64,000 nt of DNA from Lewinellaceae bacterium SD302 (GTDB lineage Bacteria; Bacteroidota; Bacteroidia; Chitinophagales; Saprospiraceae), in contig PDLQ01000012.1 of assembly GCA_002591745.1 (NCBI GenBank), forward strand, positions 1-64,000. The letters are read 5' to 3'. Positions 18,529 through 26,867 of this stretch are shown piece by piece. The notes under the pieces are model-generated. The model saw nothing but the letters and a program-made list of their open reading frames with translations. It did not search any database and was not told where the DNA came from. The first letter of the stretch is position 1. Each line of letters starts with the position of its first letter. The translations under genes were made by a program, and so were the position numbers.

Positions 18529-18579
18529 TTTTCAAGCTTGTATTCAAAATGTTATTATGCTACAAGAAACAAAAGCTTT

Positions 18580-18588
18580 GCTACTTTG
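18580..18588 (+). repeat. GCTACTTTG motif, copy 5
   Basis: Reads CTTTGCTACTTTGAAGTC, 138 bases upstream of the sirtuin ATG and in its orientation. It is followed by reiterated words (CAGTCAACCGGTCAATCAAC, about 18620-18642). Confidence 0.8.
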
Positions 18589-18726
18589 AAGTCGAACGAA
18601 AAATGCTTAACCGTTTGATCAGTCAACCGGTCAATCAACCGCCCAGTTATCATTAAATCCAGCCAGAATAGCTCTACTGTAATTCATACTCAGAAGTCAT
18701 AACAAGCTCTTAAAAATCAACCATCT

Positions 18727-19422
18727 ATGCCCAAAAGAAATCTAGTCGTACTTACCGGAGCCGGAATGTCGGCCGAAAGCGGCGTTAAAACTTTCCGCGA
18801 CAACAACGGTCTGTGGGAAGAGCACCGCGTGGAAGATGTAGCCACTCCCGAAGCTTTCGCCCGTGATCCCAAGCTGGTGCATCATTTTTACAATCTGCGC
18901 CGTGCCCAACTTCAGCAAGTGGAACCCAATACGGGCCACCGCATTTTGGCCGAACTGGAAAGTGATTTCAACGTGCAGATCATCACCCAGAACGTCGACA
19001 ATCTCCACGAGCGGGCCGGATCAACCAAAGTCATGCACCTCCACGGCGAACTGACCAAGGTGAGATCGACCGTCGACGAATCCCTGATCTACGATTGGCC
19101 GGGTGAACTGACGTCCGAAGATCGCAATGAAGAGGGTCATCCCTTGCGCCCCCATATCGTCTGGTTCGGTGAAGCCGTTCCGATGATCGAGCCCGCCGCC
19201 CGCCTGGTGGCCAATGCACACATCATCGTTATCATCGGCACCTCTATGCAGGTCTACCCCGCCGCCGGACTGGTGGGTTTGGCCGATCCCGATGTTCCGA
19301 TCTACTATATCGACCCCAACCCAACGATTAGTCACGAGCTGCGAATGCGGCAGGAGTTGGATGTACTGGAGATGGGGGCGAGTGAAGGAATGACGAAGTT
19401 GAAAGGGCTGCTGTTGAACTAA
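18727..19422 (+). CDS. Sir2-family NAD-dependent protein deacylase, class III
   Basis: 231 residues. NAD-binding TGAGMSAESG (10-19), TFRDNNGLW (22-30), ITQNVDNLHERAG (86-98), catalytic H106 in LHGE, and GTSMQVYPAAG. Y55 and R58 in FYNLRR match the Tyr-x-x-Arg pair that binds acidic acyl groups in SIRT5/CobB-type class III sirtuins, so desuccinylation/demalonylation is likely alongside deacetylation. Odd: the protein contains no cysteine at all, so the structural zinc ribbon with four cysteines is missing; the corresponding segment is KVRSTVDESLIYDWPGELTS. Cytosolic, single gene, followed by a hairpin shared with rnpB. Confidence 0.9.
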   Translation: MPKRNLVVLTGAGMSAESGVKTFRDNNGLWEEHRVEDVATPEAFARDPKLVHHFYNLRRAQLQQVEPNTGHRILAELESDFNVQIITQNVDNLHERAGSTKVMHLHGELTKVRSTVDESLIYDWPGELTSEDRNEEGHPLRPHIVWFGEAVPMIEPAARLVANAHIIVIIGTSMQVYPAAGLVGLADPDVPIYYIDPNPTISHELRMRQELDVLEMGASEGMTKLKGLLLN

Positions 19423-19427
19423 ACAAA

Positions 19428-19463
19428 GTCGGCCGACCCTCGTTTCCACGAAGATCGGCCGAT
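19428..19463. terminator. hairpin between the sirtuin gene and rnpB
   Basis: GTCGGCCGA (19428-19436) pairs with TCGGCCGAT (19455-19463), with an inner TCGT/ACGA stem. No clear T tract. It lies between the 3' ends of the sirtuin gene and rnpB. Confidence 0.55.
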
Positions 19464-19855
19464 AAGTTGACCGCCCGATAAGCCGGGTTCTGTCACTCCC
19501 CCGGCAAAACCGAAGAAGGCTTCATCATTTATCCAGGCCCGCCGTTGCCGACGGGCTCAAACTACCTACCCTTGCCACTGCCGGCGGGCCGCCGAAACGA
19601 GGACAATGCTTGGTATTTCAACCCACGGGGTTTACCCAAATCGACGTTGCCGCCGAAGCGCGTGCGCTCTTACCGCACGATTTCACCCTTACCCCTCCAA
19701 AGAAGGGCGGTATCTTTTCTGTGGCACTTTCCATATCGCCCGGACTGAATCCGATCGACCCCGGCCGTTAGCCGGCGTGGTGCCCTGTGTTGCCCGGACT
19801 TTCCTCCTGCCGCTCTCGAAGTCGGCCGGCGATGAAGTAGGCGGTCAGATTGGTA
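19463..19855 (-). ncRNA. rnpB: RNase P RNA, bacterial type A
   Basis: On the minus strand the conserved 5' core reads GAGGAAAGTCCGGGC (with ACACAGGGC after it) at about 19785-19807. The conserved 3' core is ACAGAACCCGGCTTAT at about 19477-19492. The ends pair as P1 (TGACCGCC near 19847 with GGGCGGTCA near 19472), which sets the boundaries to within about 10 bases. It is the catalytic RNA that matures tRNA 5' ends. Apparent open frames in both directions across this region are not genes. Confidence 0.95.
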
Positions 19856-19971
19856 AACGTTGTATTGTGAAGAGAAGTTGAATTTTACCAACTACCCTGC
19901 CAAGCAGTTTTGCGGAGATTTACAGGAACTAAAGCAAAACACTATCTATCTACCCGTATCATTTACAACAA

Positions 19972-20007
19972 GAAACCCCTAATAACCTTTAAGTCATTAG
20001 GGGTTTC
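19972..20007. terminator. bidirectional terminator
   Basis: GAAACCCCTAAT pairs perfectly with ATTAGGGGTTTC. It lies 22 bases past the stop of the minus-strand lipoprotein gene. Confidence 0.85.
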
Positions 20008-20029
20008 AAAGACATGCAGCCTTTTAGAG

Positions 20030-20602
20030 TTAAAGCTTAGCGGCCAACTCCTTCAGCGCCACTAGCACATCGTCTTTATCTCTTTCCTGGTAATAGCTGG
20101 CGTCTACCGAATAAGAAACGGTATTCCCCACTCGCCAATCCAGGCGGTAGGAGAAGGCTGGTCCGTTTTTGCCGCTACCGTAGATCGCCTGGTCGCCCAG
20201 GCTGGCTGATACCTCTTCGTACTTAAGTTGACCATCCGTCTTTTCCAGGCTGGTCGTGAAACTACGCTCCAAACGCTTACTGGCAATCGTGTTTTCATTG
20301 CTGGTGCTGATGGAGATCGTGGCTGCCCCGACGTTATCATTGGAGGAGTAATAGCAAGATTGTAAGCGCCCGTCACGCATTGTGGTAGGCATCCCATCGT
20401 TAGATCCCGCCCAACCTAGTGCAGCAGCGACCTCGGCCGGACTGATGGTTTCGCAAGGATTTTCGCTGTTTTCAGCGGGTGCTTCCGTTTTCATTTCGGG
20501 AGCCGTAGTTGCTGTCGTAGAGGAACTCGCTTGGGCTGTAGCATCACTGCCACCACAGGCAAAAAGGGCAAAGCATAAGAGCAAATACATAAGTAATTTC
20601 AT
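20030..20602 (-). CDS. lipoprotein of unknown function
   Basis: 190 residues from ATG 20602 (MKLLMYLLLCFALFAC, lipobox cysteine C16). The frame extends to 20629, but the promoter element TACCTTTG at 20627-20634 makes that start impossible if it is used. A Ser/Thr/Ala-rich linker is followed by a domain (about 55-190) with NPCETISPAEVAAALGW, LQSCYYSS and RLDWRVGNTVSYSVDASYY. This arrangement (two cysteines, ISPAEV) resembles DUF3558-like lipoproteins, but I am not certain. It has its own promoter and terminator. Confidence 0.65.
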   Translation of the reverse strand: MKLLMYLLLCFALFACGGSDATAQASSSTTATTAPEMKTEAPAENSENPCETISPAEVAAALGWAGSNDGMPTTMRDGRLQSCYYSSNDNVGAATISISTSNENTIASKRLERSFTTSLEKTDGQLKYEEVSASLGDQAIYGSGKNGPAFSYRLDWRVGNTVSYSVDASYYQERDKDDVLVALKELAAKL

Positions 20603-20626
20603 AAAGTGTCTTTTAACTTTTATTAC

Positions 20627-20634
20627 CAAAGGTA
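20627..20634 (-). promoter_or_regulatory. -7 promoter element of the lipoprotein gene
   Basis: Minus strand TACCTTTG, exact TAnnTTTG, 24 bases before ATG 20602. Confidence 0.6.
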
Positions 20635-20659
20635 AATAGTTGTTACACTTTGCACGAAA

Positions 20660-21256
20660 TTAAGACAAGTCGTTAGAGATCAGCTTCATAAACTCGTTTC
20701 GGGTCTGCACTCTTTCGAAGGCACCGGTGAAAGCCGAAGTTGTCGTCACGCTGTTCTGCTTTTGCACACCCCGCATCATCATGCACATATGGCTGGCCTC
20801 AATCACTACGGCTGCGCCCAATGGTTTGAGGGTATCCTGTATGGCGTCCAGAATTTGGTCGGTCAGGCGTTCCTGTACCTGCAGGCGGCGGGCAAAAACA
20901 TCGATTACCCGTGGAATTTTGCTGAGGCCGACAATGTGGCCATTCGGAATGTATGCAACGTGGGCCTTGCCGAAAAACGGTAACATGTGGTGCTCACAAA
21001 GACTGTAGAGTTCGATATTTTTCACAATCACCATTTCACTATAATCCTCGGCAAACATTGCGGAGCGCAGGATGGCTTTAGCGTCCATATCGTAACCTTG
21101 GGTGAGGAACTGCATAGCCTTAGCCGCCCGTTCGGGGGTCTTAATTAATCCTTCCCGCTGAGCATCTTCACCGATGTCCGCAATGATACTGGTAAAGCAC
21201 TTGCTGATGTTTTCGGTGACGGCTTCGTCGTATTCTTCGGTCTTGGTGTAAGCCAT
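20660..21256 (-). CDS. folE: GTP cyclohydrolase I
   Basis: 198 residues. Makes 7,8-dihydroneopterin triphosphate from GTP, the first step to folate and other pterins. Zinc ligands C87 and H90 in [10 protein letters not shown] and C158 in SHMCMMMRG are present, as are GLSKIPR (110-116), [13 protein letters not shown] and the C-terminal RNEFMKLI. Its start is 8 bases after the stop of the PTPS/QueD-family gene, so the two are co-transcribed from the promoter at 21695. Confidence 0.96.
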   Translation of the reverse strand: MAYTKTEEYDEAVTENISKCFTSIIADIGEDAQREGLIKTPERAAKAMQFLTQGYDMDAKAILRSAMFAEDYSEMVIVKNIELYSLCEHHMLPFFGKAHVAYIPNGHIVGLSKIPRVIDVFARRLQVQERLTDQILDAIQDTLKPLGAAVVIEASHMCMMMRGVQKQNSVTTTSAFTGAFERVQTRNEFMKLISNDLS

Positions 21257-21264
21257 GGTTAGAT

Positions 21265-21675
21265 TTATTCTCCCAGATACTCTGCGTAAATGTTCTCGGT
21301 TTCATAAAGTTTAACGCAATGCAGTTTTCCGTCATTCACTTTATCTGCCAACCGTCTCCAGATGTGAATCACCACGTTTTCGGTAGTCGGCTGCAGGTCT
21401 TTGGGTAGCCAGTCTACGTCTAGGTTCAGGTTGCTGTGATCCAGGTCGTCAATCACTTCTGCCTGGATGATATCGCGCAATTTTTTAGCGTCCATTACGA
21501 AGCCCGTCGTCGGGTCCGGCTCCCCCTTAACCGTAACGTGCAGGTCATAATTGTGGCCGTGCCAGTTCTTGTTCGCGCACTTGCCGAAAGTAGCCAGATT
21601 TTGTTCTTCCGACCACTCCCGTACCCACAGTTTGTGAGCGGCATTAAAACGCATCCGGCGGGTGAGGTACACCAT
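21265..21675 (-). CDS. 6-pyruvoyl-tetrahydropterin synthase / QueD family protein
   Basis: 136 residues. Zinc ligands H14 (NAAHKL) and H39/H41 (HGHNY), catalytic C33, and ETENIYAEY near the end. The spacing is C33-x5-HGH ([11 protein letters not shown]), the pattern of mammalian-type 6-pyruvoyl-tetrahydropterin synthase (PTPS-II), rather than the C-x3-HGH of E. coli QueD. It therefore probably acts on dihydroneopterin triphosphate made by the downstream FolE. Either a tetrahydrobiopterin-like cofactor or the queuosine precursor could be the product. Co-transcribed with folE. Start ATG 21675 follows the promoter by about 20 bases. Confidence 0.85.
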   Translation of the reverse strand: MVYLTRRMRFNAAHKLWVREWSEEQNLATFGKCANKNWHGHNYDLHVTVKGEPDPTTGFVMDAKKLRDIIQAEVIDDLDHSNLNLDVDWLPKDLQPTTENVVIHIWRRLADKVNDGKLHCVKLYETENIYAEYLGE

Positions 21676-21694
21676 TGTTCTTTGTTTTGGGCCG

Positions 21695-21702
21695 CAAAGA
21701 TA
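21695..21702 (-). promoter_or_regulatory. -7 promoter element of the PTPS-folE operon
   Basis: Minus strand TATCTTTG, exact TAnnTTTG, 19 bases before the ATG at 21675. It implies a leader of only about a dozen bases. Confidence 0.65.
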
Positions 21703-21795
21703 AGGTCTATTTTGACTAGCTACTACGGGGAGCTGACTTTAAATTCAGTCGTTTTATGGCTAGCAACTCTGAGGAGCTCGCGACGATTACCGTTG

Positions 21796-22005
21796 GAAGT
21801 CTAAAGTCAGTTAGTCGGGAGTCGGGAGTCGGGAGTAAATTAGTCGGGAGTATAATAGTCGGGAGTGTTTTAGTCGAAAGTCAGTTAGTCGGGAGTGTTT
21901 TAGTCTTAAGTCGGGAGTCAGGGGCCTAGACTAACTGACTCTCGACTACTTGACTTCTGACTATTCAACTCTTGACTACTTGACTCTCGACTCCTGACTG
22001 AGAAA
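21796..22005. repeat. reiterated AGTCGGG array with complementary right half
   Basis: The left half contains seven GTCGGGAGT words separated by short AT spacers (21796-21929), plus degenerate forms (GTCGAAAGT, GTCTTAAGT). The right half (21930-22005) is made of the complementary kind (GACTCTCGACT, GACTACTTGACT, ACTCCTGACT). It fills most of the 330-base spacer between two minus-strand genes and could fold into a long irregular hairpin. No spacers of CRISPR type. Confidence 0.8.
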
Positions 22006-22488
22006 CTACTTACTTACGGACTCGTACATCTGCTCCACCGCTTCCTGGTTGAAGATCCGCCCCATCCCGTTTTGCATCACGATTTCCAGATCACCCTGAT
22101 AGACCACGTAACGAAAGCCAAAGGCCGAGGTAGAGTCGATCTTGTTTTCAAAAATAAATCCTGCTGGATCTTCTTTGACAATTCGGCTGAAGTATGGATT
22201 GTCGCGCACCAGTTCCAACTGAGCACTTTTCAGGCGGGCCAAATCACTCGTAAAGGCCTGTCCACTGAAAATTTGGACGAGAAAATCGTTCTCGGCATCC
22301 TCAATAGTTACGTCCCTCACTACTCCGGAAACTTCGGCGGTATTAACCTTTGCGCTGTCCGGAGCCATGATGGATACGGGAATATTGTAGCGCATCAGGT
22401 TTAATTCCTGCCAGCCGCTTTTCCCATCAGATTGACAAGAAAGCATGGTGATCGAGACGAGTAGCGTAATGAATAACCTAAACTGCAT
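22006..22488 (-). CDS. lipoprotein of unknown function
   Basis: 160 residues, lipobox MLSC (C18) after a short signal peptide. The mature domain is mixed alpha/beta, with SIMAPDSAKVNTAEVSG and FGFRYVVYQGDLEIVMQNGM, and no family I can name. It has its own promoter element (22557-22564) and reads away from recN. Confidence 0.6.
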   Translation of the reverse strand: MQFRLFITLLVSITMLSCQSDGKSGWQELNLMRYNIPVSIMAPDSAKVNTAEVSGVVRDVTIEDAENDFLVQIFSGQAFTSDLARLKSAQLELVRDNPYFSRIVKEDPAGFIFENKIDSTSAFGFRYVVYQGDLEIVMQNGMGRIFNQEAVEQMYESVSK

Positions 22489-22556
22489 AAATTTTAATCT
22501 TTGGGAACAACAGATCGGACACTTATGTAATTTGATGTCCCTTAGTTTACTTTGCG

Positions 22557-22564
22557 CAAACCTA
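22557..22564 (-). promoter_or_regulatory. -7 promoter element of the 22006-22488 gene
   Basis: Minus strand TAGGTTTG, exact TAnnTTTG, 68 bases upstream of the ATG. Confidence 0.5.
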
Positions 22565-22617
22565 AGACTAATTTTCAGTTCGATGGCCTTAATCCCCTCG
22601 GCAACCGAAAAGTTTAA

Positions 22618-22625
22618 TATTTTTG
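22618..22625 (+). promoter_or_regulatory. -7 promoter element of recN
   Basis: TATTTTTG, exact TAnnTTTG, 50 bases upstream of the recN ATG. Confidence 0.5.
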
Positions 22626-22675
22626 CATTTTAAAACAATTCACGAACTGTTTCGTGATCCTTTAACCACGACTTC

Positions 22676-24346
22676 ATGATCAGCCGCCTGCAAATCAGCA
22701 ACTACGCCATCATCGAGGAGCTCGACCTGGATTTTGCCAATGGACTTTCCATCATCACCGGTGAGACCGGGGCCGGCAAGTCTATCCTGCTCGGCGCACT
22801 GAACCTGATTCTGGGTGGCCGGGCCGATACCAAGACCCTATTTGAAGAAGATCGCAAGTGCGTTATTGAAGGACGCTTTAAAATCGATCGCTACAACCTC
22901 AAGGGCTTTTTTGAGACCAACGACCTTGATTACGACGACGAGGTAATCATCCGCCGCGAAATTACTCCCTCCGGCAAAAGCCGTGCTTTCGTCAATGATA
23001 CGCCGACCAACCTGAAGATCCTTCAGCAACTCGGCAATGCCCTGATCGACCTCCATCAACAGTTCGACACCCTGGACATCAACAACAGCAGTTTTCAACT
23101 CAAAATGCTGGATGCCCTGGCCGAACAAACTGAAAATTTTCAGCAATACCAGCGTGACTATCGCGAACTACAGCAGGCCAAACGATCATTGGCTGTCGCC
23201 CACGAAGAAGCTCAGCGCGCTCACCGGGAACGAGAATTTGTTCAATATCAGTTTGATGAATTGGAAGCCGCAGCGCTCGTTGCCGACGAACAGGAAAAGC
23301 TGGAAACCGAGCAAACCCGCCTGGGCAACGCCGAAGAGATCAAACAGCTTTCTACCGGCGTTTTCAATCTGATCAGCGAAGATGACAATTGTATTAACGA
23401 TCAATTGCTCGCCATTATCCAGCAACTCTCCCCCCTCTCCCGGGGTGATGCGGGCGTCAATGAAATTAAAGAACGCTTCCTGAGTGTCCAGTTGGACCTG
23501 GAAGCCCTCAGTACCGACGTTCAGGCTTTCGGCGAAGCTACCGAACACAACCCCGAACGACTCGGTGAGGTAAATGAGCGACTGGACTTGATCTACCGGC
23601 TCCAGAACAAACACCAGCTAAATTCCGCTGCGGAATTACTGGACCTGCAGAACCAGCTCTCCGACAAACTTCTTGGCTTCGCCGACCTTAGCGGGCGGAT
23701 CGACAAACTGGAAAGACTGGTCGAGCAACTTGACAAGAAGATTCGCAAGCGGGGTCTGGCCTTGCGCAAAGCCCGCCAATCCGTCGCTCCGGATTTCACT
23801 TATCACGTCCACGAGCAATTGGTTGACCTCAGTATGTCCAACGCCAAACTAGAAGTCGATTTCCAGGAACTGCCGGATGGCCCGGGCCCCTATGGCCTCG
23901 ACGAGGTACGCTTTCTCTTTAGTGCCAATAAGGGTGGACGGATGCAGACAATCAAGGACGCTGCTTCGGGTGGAGAGATGTCGCGGCTCGCACTGGTCAT
24001 GAAGTCACTGGTGGCTACGGCCATGGCCCTGCCGACCCTGATCTTCGATGAGATTGACAGCGGCGTTTCCGGCGACGTAGCCCAGAAAATGGGTCAGATA
24101 ATCGCCCGCCTCAGCAAGCATCACCAGGTCATCGTAATCACCCATTCTCCCCAGGTTGCCAGCCGGGCCGATCGTCACTTCTTTATCTACAAAACTGATC
24201 TGGACGACCGCGATCGCACTATTACCAAAGTCCGCCAACTGACCCGCGACGAGCGTATTCGCGCCATCGCCACCATGTTGAGTCAGAATCCGCCGAGTGA
24301 TTCGGCCATGAACAATGCCCAGGATTTGATTGCGGCGGCGGAGTAG
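22676..24346 (+). CDS. recN: DNA repair protein RecN
   Basis: 556 residues, an SMC-like ATPase that helps tether or align broken DNA ends in recombinational repair. The N-terminal half has the Walker A GETGAGKS (about 29-36) and Q-loop segment DLHQQFDTLD. The middle (about 150-380) is a long coiled coil. The C-terminal half has the ABC signature ASGGEMSRLAL, Walker B TLIFDEIDSGVSG and the switch histidine in VIVITHSPQVAS. Length matches the family. It is monocistronic and convergent with the gld operon. Confidence 0.95.
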   Translation: MISRLQISNYAIIEELDLDFANGLSIITGETGAGKSILLGALNLILGGRADTKTLFEEDRKCVIEGRFKIDRYNLKGFFETNDLDYDDEVIIRREITPSGKSRAFVNDTPTNLKILQQLGNALIDLHQQFDTLDINNSSFQLKMLDALAEQTENFQQYQRDYRELQQAKRSLAVAHEEAQRAHREREFVQYQFDELEAAALVADEQEKLETEQTRLGNAEEIKQLSTGVFNLISEDDNCINDQLLAIIQQLSPLSRGDAGVNEIKERFLSVQLDLEALSTDVQAFGEATEHNPERLGEVNERLDLIYRLQNKHQLNSAAELLDLQNQLSDKLLGFADLSGRIDKLERLVEQLDKKIRKRGLALRKARQSVAPDFTYHVHEQLVDLSMSNAKLEVDFQELPDGPGPYGLDEVRFLFSANKGGRMQTIKDAASGGEMSRLALVMKSLVATAMALPTLIFDEIDSGVSGDVAQKMGQIIARLSKHHQVIVITHSPQVASRADRHFFIYKTDLDDRDRTITKVRQLTRDERIRAIATMLSQNPPSDSAMNNAQDLIAAAE

Positions 24347-24351
24347 ACTGT

Positions 24352-24492
24352 AGCTCGTCCGCCGAAACGTGACGGAAGGAGCTGGTTCGTCGGCCGAGCG
24401 GGACTTTATGTTTCTACCAGTCATCAGGATAAAATACTGAATTTCGCTCGACCGACGAGTCAGGCCCTTTGGTCCGCCTCGGCGGACGAACT
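24352..24492. repeat. nested imperfect palindrome between convergent genes
   Basis: Outer arms 24352-24366 (AGCTCGTCCGCCGAA) and 24479-24492, inner arms 24385-24400 (GTTCGTCGGCCGAGCG) and 24445-24460. The two pairs share the word CGTCGGCC/CGTCCGCC. It lies between recN and gldF and may act as a bidirectional transcription stop. Confidence 0.7.
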
Positions 24493-24500
24493 CAATCTTT

Positions 24501-24509
24501 GCTACTTTG
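24501..24509 (+). repeat. GCTACTTTG motif, copy 6
   Basis: Reads CTTTGCTACTTTGAAGCT, 9 bases after the palindrome and 14 bases before the gldF stop codon. It points into the 3' end of the gld operon, where no plus-strand gene exists. Confidence 0.8.
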
Positions 24510-24522
24510 AAGCTATAATACC

Positions 24523-25254
24523 CTACCACTTCCTACGCTCCAGGCTAAGTAAAGTGAGCATGATGAAAAAGGCCGTGATGGATAAGAAATAAACAATATC
24601 CCGGGTATCCAGCAGGCCACGTCCAAGGCTATTGAAATGATGCAGCATGCCGAGCTCCTGCAAGAAAGCCTGCAGACTACCGTTTGCGACACTGAGGTCG
24701 GCCAGGAAATCGAAACCGAAATAGCACCAAAAACACAGACCGATAGCGATAAGCAAAGAGACGATCTGGTTGGAGGTCAGAGAACTGGCGAAGAGGCCAA
24801 TGGAGACAAAAGCCATGGCCAGAAAAACCAGACCGATGTAGGAACCGATGGTGCCTCCTACGTCGATATTCCCCACCGGCGCAGCCAATTGATAGATGGT
24901 AAGAAAGTATAGCAACGTGGGTAAAAGGGCAAAAAGTACCAATACCAGACTGGCGAGATACTTGCCGAGAATGATCTCGATGTCCTTGATCGGTTTAGTG
25001 ACCAGTAATTCGATGGCTCCGCTTTGCCTTTCTTCGGCAAAAGCACGCATGGTGATGGCCGGGATGACAAAAATGAAAATATTAGGCACCATACTGAAGA
25101 AGGGCCCCAAAGTGGCAAAACCGTAATCCAGCAGGCTGGTGTCGCGAAACACGAACATGAACAGACCGAGAATGACCAGGAAAAGGCCAATTACAACGTA
25201 ACCGATCAGGGAACTGAAAAAAGTGTTGATCTCTTTGCGGAAAATAGCTAGCAT
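24523..25254 (-). CDS. gldF: gliding-motility ABC transporter permease GldF
   Basis: 243 residues with six membrane helices. An ABC-2-type permease: KEINTFFSSLIGYVV at the start, then FVIPAITMRAFAEERQSGAIELLVTKPI, the signature cytoplasmic segment of GldF. With GldA (and GldG) it forms an inner-membrane ABC transporter required for gliding in Flavobacterium. The gene starts 6 bases after the stop of an unknown secreted-protein gene and closes the gldA operon. gldG, normally next to gldF, is not in this locus. Confidence 0.88.
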   Translation of the reverse strand: MLAIFRKEINTFFSSLIGYVVIGLFLVILGLFMFVFRDTSLLDYGFATLGPFFSMVPNIFIFVIPAITMRAFAEERQSGAIELLVTKPIKDIEIILGKYLASLVLVLFALLPTLLYFLTIYQLAAPVGNIDVGGTIGSYIGLVFLAMAFVSIGLFASSLTSNQIVSLLIAIGLCFWCYFGFDFLADLSVANGSLQAFLQELGMLHHFNSLGRGLLDTRDIVYFLSITAFFIMLTLLSLERRKW

Positions 25255-25260
25255 CCAGGC

Positions 25261-25935
25261 TTATTCTGATTTGGGGGGAAGTGGCAGCAGCAAAGGCTCC
25301 CGTTCATTATATAATTTGACGGCCCGGGTAAGTTTGGAGCGCAACTCTTGATCATCCGGGGCCAGCAAAGCTACGGCGCGTTGCAGGTCGGAGTAACCAT
25401 CGAGTATCTCGTAAACATTCTGCCGGTTCAGCGATCTTTGCTCACCGCTGGGTACGTGGAGAAGTACTTCGCTGAGGACTTCGCGCTCACGCTCTACCTC
25501 CGCCCCACGGAATGGACGGCCATTGGCGGGATTATAAGCGTACATCATTTTACTGGTCAGTTCCTTACGCGAATAGCGGAAATAGGCATAGCGACCGCGG
25601 AAACGTAAGCCGGCGAACTCGTGAAAATTTTTCTGCTCATCGTGGCGCACGCAGATGTAGGGAAAACCATCCAGGCTCATGGCGTAAACACGCTCGAATT
25701 CGGAACCGTTTTTGTGGCGCATGGCGGCAATCTGGACCCGATAGTCTTCGGGGAGTTGCACCATTTCGCCGTCAATTTCCTCCCAACTGAGGTCGGGGGT
25801 ATTGGCCAGCCAGCTGGCGTGGCTGAGGTATATTCCATCGGTAAACTGGTAATCGGCGTTGAAAATTTTAGCTTCGTATTGGGCCGAAATACCAGTAAAC
25901 AACAACGAAAAAAGCAAAGTGAAGGTCAGTCTCAT
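25261..25935 (-). CDS. secreted protein encoded between gldA and gldF
   Basis: 224 residues with a signal peptide (MRLTFTLLFSLLFTGISAQ). The mature part has YEAKIFNADYQFTDGIYLSHASW and an aromatic/basic stretch FRGRYAYFRYSRKELTSKMMYAYNP; no lipobox, no membrane segment after the signal. Family not recognised. Its ATG overlaps the gldA stop by 4 bases and gldF follows after 6 bases, so it is embedded in the ABC-transporter operon. That argues for a periplasmic or outer-membrane role linked to the transporter. Confidence 0.6.
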   Translation of the reverse strand: MRLTFTLLFSLLFTGISAQYEAKIFNADYQFTDGIYLSHASWLANTPDLSWEEIDGEMVQLPEDYRVQIAAMRHKNGSEFERVYAMSLDGFPYICVRHDEQKNFHEFAGLRFRGRYAYFRYSRKELTSKMMYAYNPANGRPFRGAEVEREREVLSEVLLHVPSGEQRSLNRQNVYEILDGYSDLQRAVALLAPDDQELRSKLTRAVKLYNEREPLLLPLPPKSE

Positions 25936-26855
25936 ACCGGAACATTTTGTTGGGCGGTCAGTTGGCGGAAGACGTCTTCTACGCTGAGTTCCTCCCGCTG
26001 CATACCCAGCATCGTTAGTCCTTTATCGACCACGAAACGGAAAATCTCGGCCCTCGGATCATCTTTGCCGCTAATAAAGAGACGATAACGCCCCTGACCG
26101 TTGGCTTCGGCCCGGCTAACGCCGCTAATATTCTCCAATTCTTTGGTCGCTACCGAGCCGATGAGCTCCAGTTTGATGATCACTTCCCCCTTGAGGCGGG
26201 ATTGAAGCCGCTCAATCGGATCATCGGCCACGAGGTTACCACGGTCGATGATGAGTACGCGGTCACAGATGGCCTGTACCTCCTGCATGATGTGGGTCGA
26301 AAATACGACCGTTTTTTCTTTGCCCAGATCCTGGATCAGCTTGCGAATCTCAGCCAGCTGGTTAGGATCGAGACCACTGGTCGGCTCATCCAGAATCAGC
26401 ACCTGCGGATCGTGAAGCATGGCCTGGGCCAATCCTACCCTTTGGCGATACCCCTTACTGAGGGCACCGATCAGCTTATGGCGTTCGCGGCCGAGGCCGG
26501 TCATTTCAATCAGGTCCTCAATCCGTTGTCCGGCATTGGTCAGTTTACTCGTTCGGGCGGCAAATTGCAGGTACTCCCGTACGTACATGTCCTTGTAGAG
26601 CGGATTGTGTTCGGGCAAGTAACCGATCTGGCGGCGCACATCCAGGCTATCGGTGATCGTGTCGTAACCACAGACCGTCACTTTGCCTTCCGTTTGGGGA
26701 AGAAAGCAGGTGATGATCTTCATGGTGGTGGTCTTCCCCGCACCATTAGGCCCCAGGAATCCGAGCACCTGACCTGGTTTGGCCTCGAAGCTGATGTTAT
26801 TTACGGCTCGTTGATCGCCGTAGACCTTCACTAAATTTTCAACCAGTATGGACAT
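25932..26855 (-). CDS. gldA: gliding-motility ABC transporter ATP-binding protein GldA
   Basis: 307 residues. ABC ATPase with Walker A GPNGAGKTT (34-42), signature LSKGYRQRVGLAQAM, Walker B VLILDEPTSGLDPNQ and the H-loop in VVFSTHIMQE. A C-terminal ~80-residue domain follows. It pairs with the GldF permease at the other end of the operon. The start ATG 26855 comes only 4 bases after the -7 element TACTTTTG, so the message may be leaderless. Confidence 0.88.
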   Translation of the reverse strand: MSILVENLVKVYGDQRAVNNISFEAKPGQVLGFLGPNGAGKTTTMKIITCFLPQTEGKVTVCGYDTITDSLDVRRQIGYLPEHNPLYKDMYVREYLQFAARTSKLTNAGQRIEDLIEMTGLGRERHKLIGALSKGYRQRVGLAQAMLHDPQVLILDEPTSGLDPNQLAEIRKLIQDLGKEKTVVFSTHIMQEVQAICDRVLIIDRGNLVADDPIERLQSRLKGEVIIKLELIGSVATKELENISGVSRAEANGQGRYRLFISGKDDPRAEIFRFVVDKGLTMLGMQREELSVEDVFRQLTAQQNVPV

Positions 26856-26859
26856 GGGG

Positions 26860-26867
26860 CAAAAGTA
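26860..26867 (-). promoter_or_regulatory. -7 promoter element of the gldA operon
   Basis: Minus strand TACTTTTG, exact TAnnTTTG, with the gldA ATG 4 bases downstream. Confidence 0.6.

Noticed and set aside
19545-19891. Open frames on both strands
   Set aside because: The region is RNase P RNA.
21796-22005. Possible CRISPR array
   Set aside because: Units are only 7-10 bases, spacing is irregular, there are no unique spacers and no cas genes.
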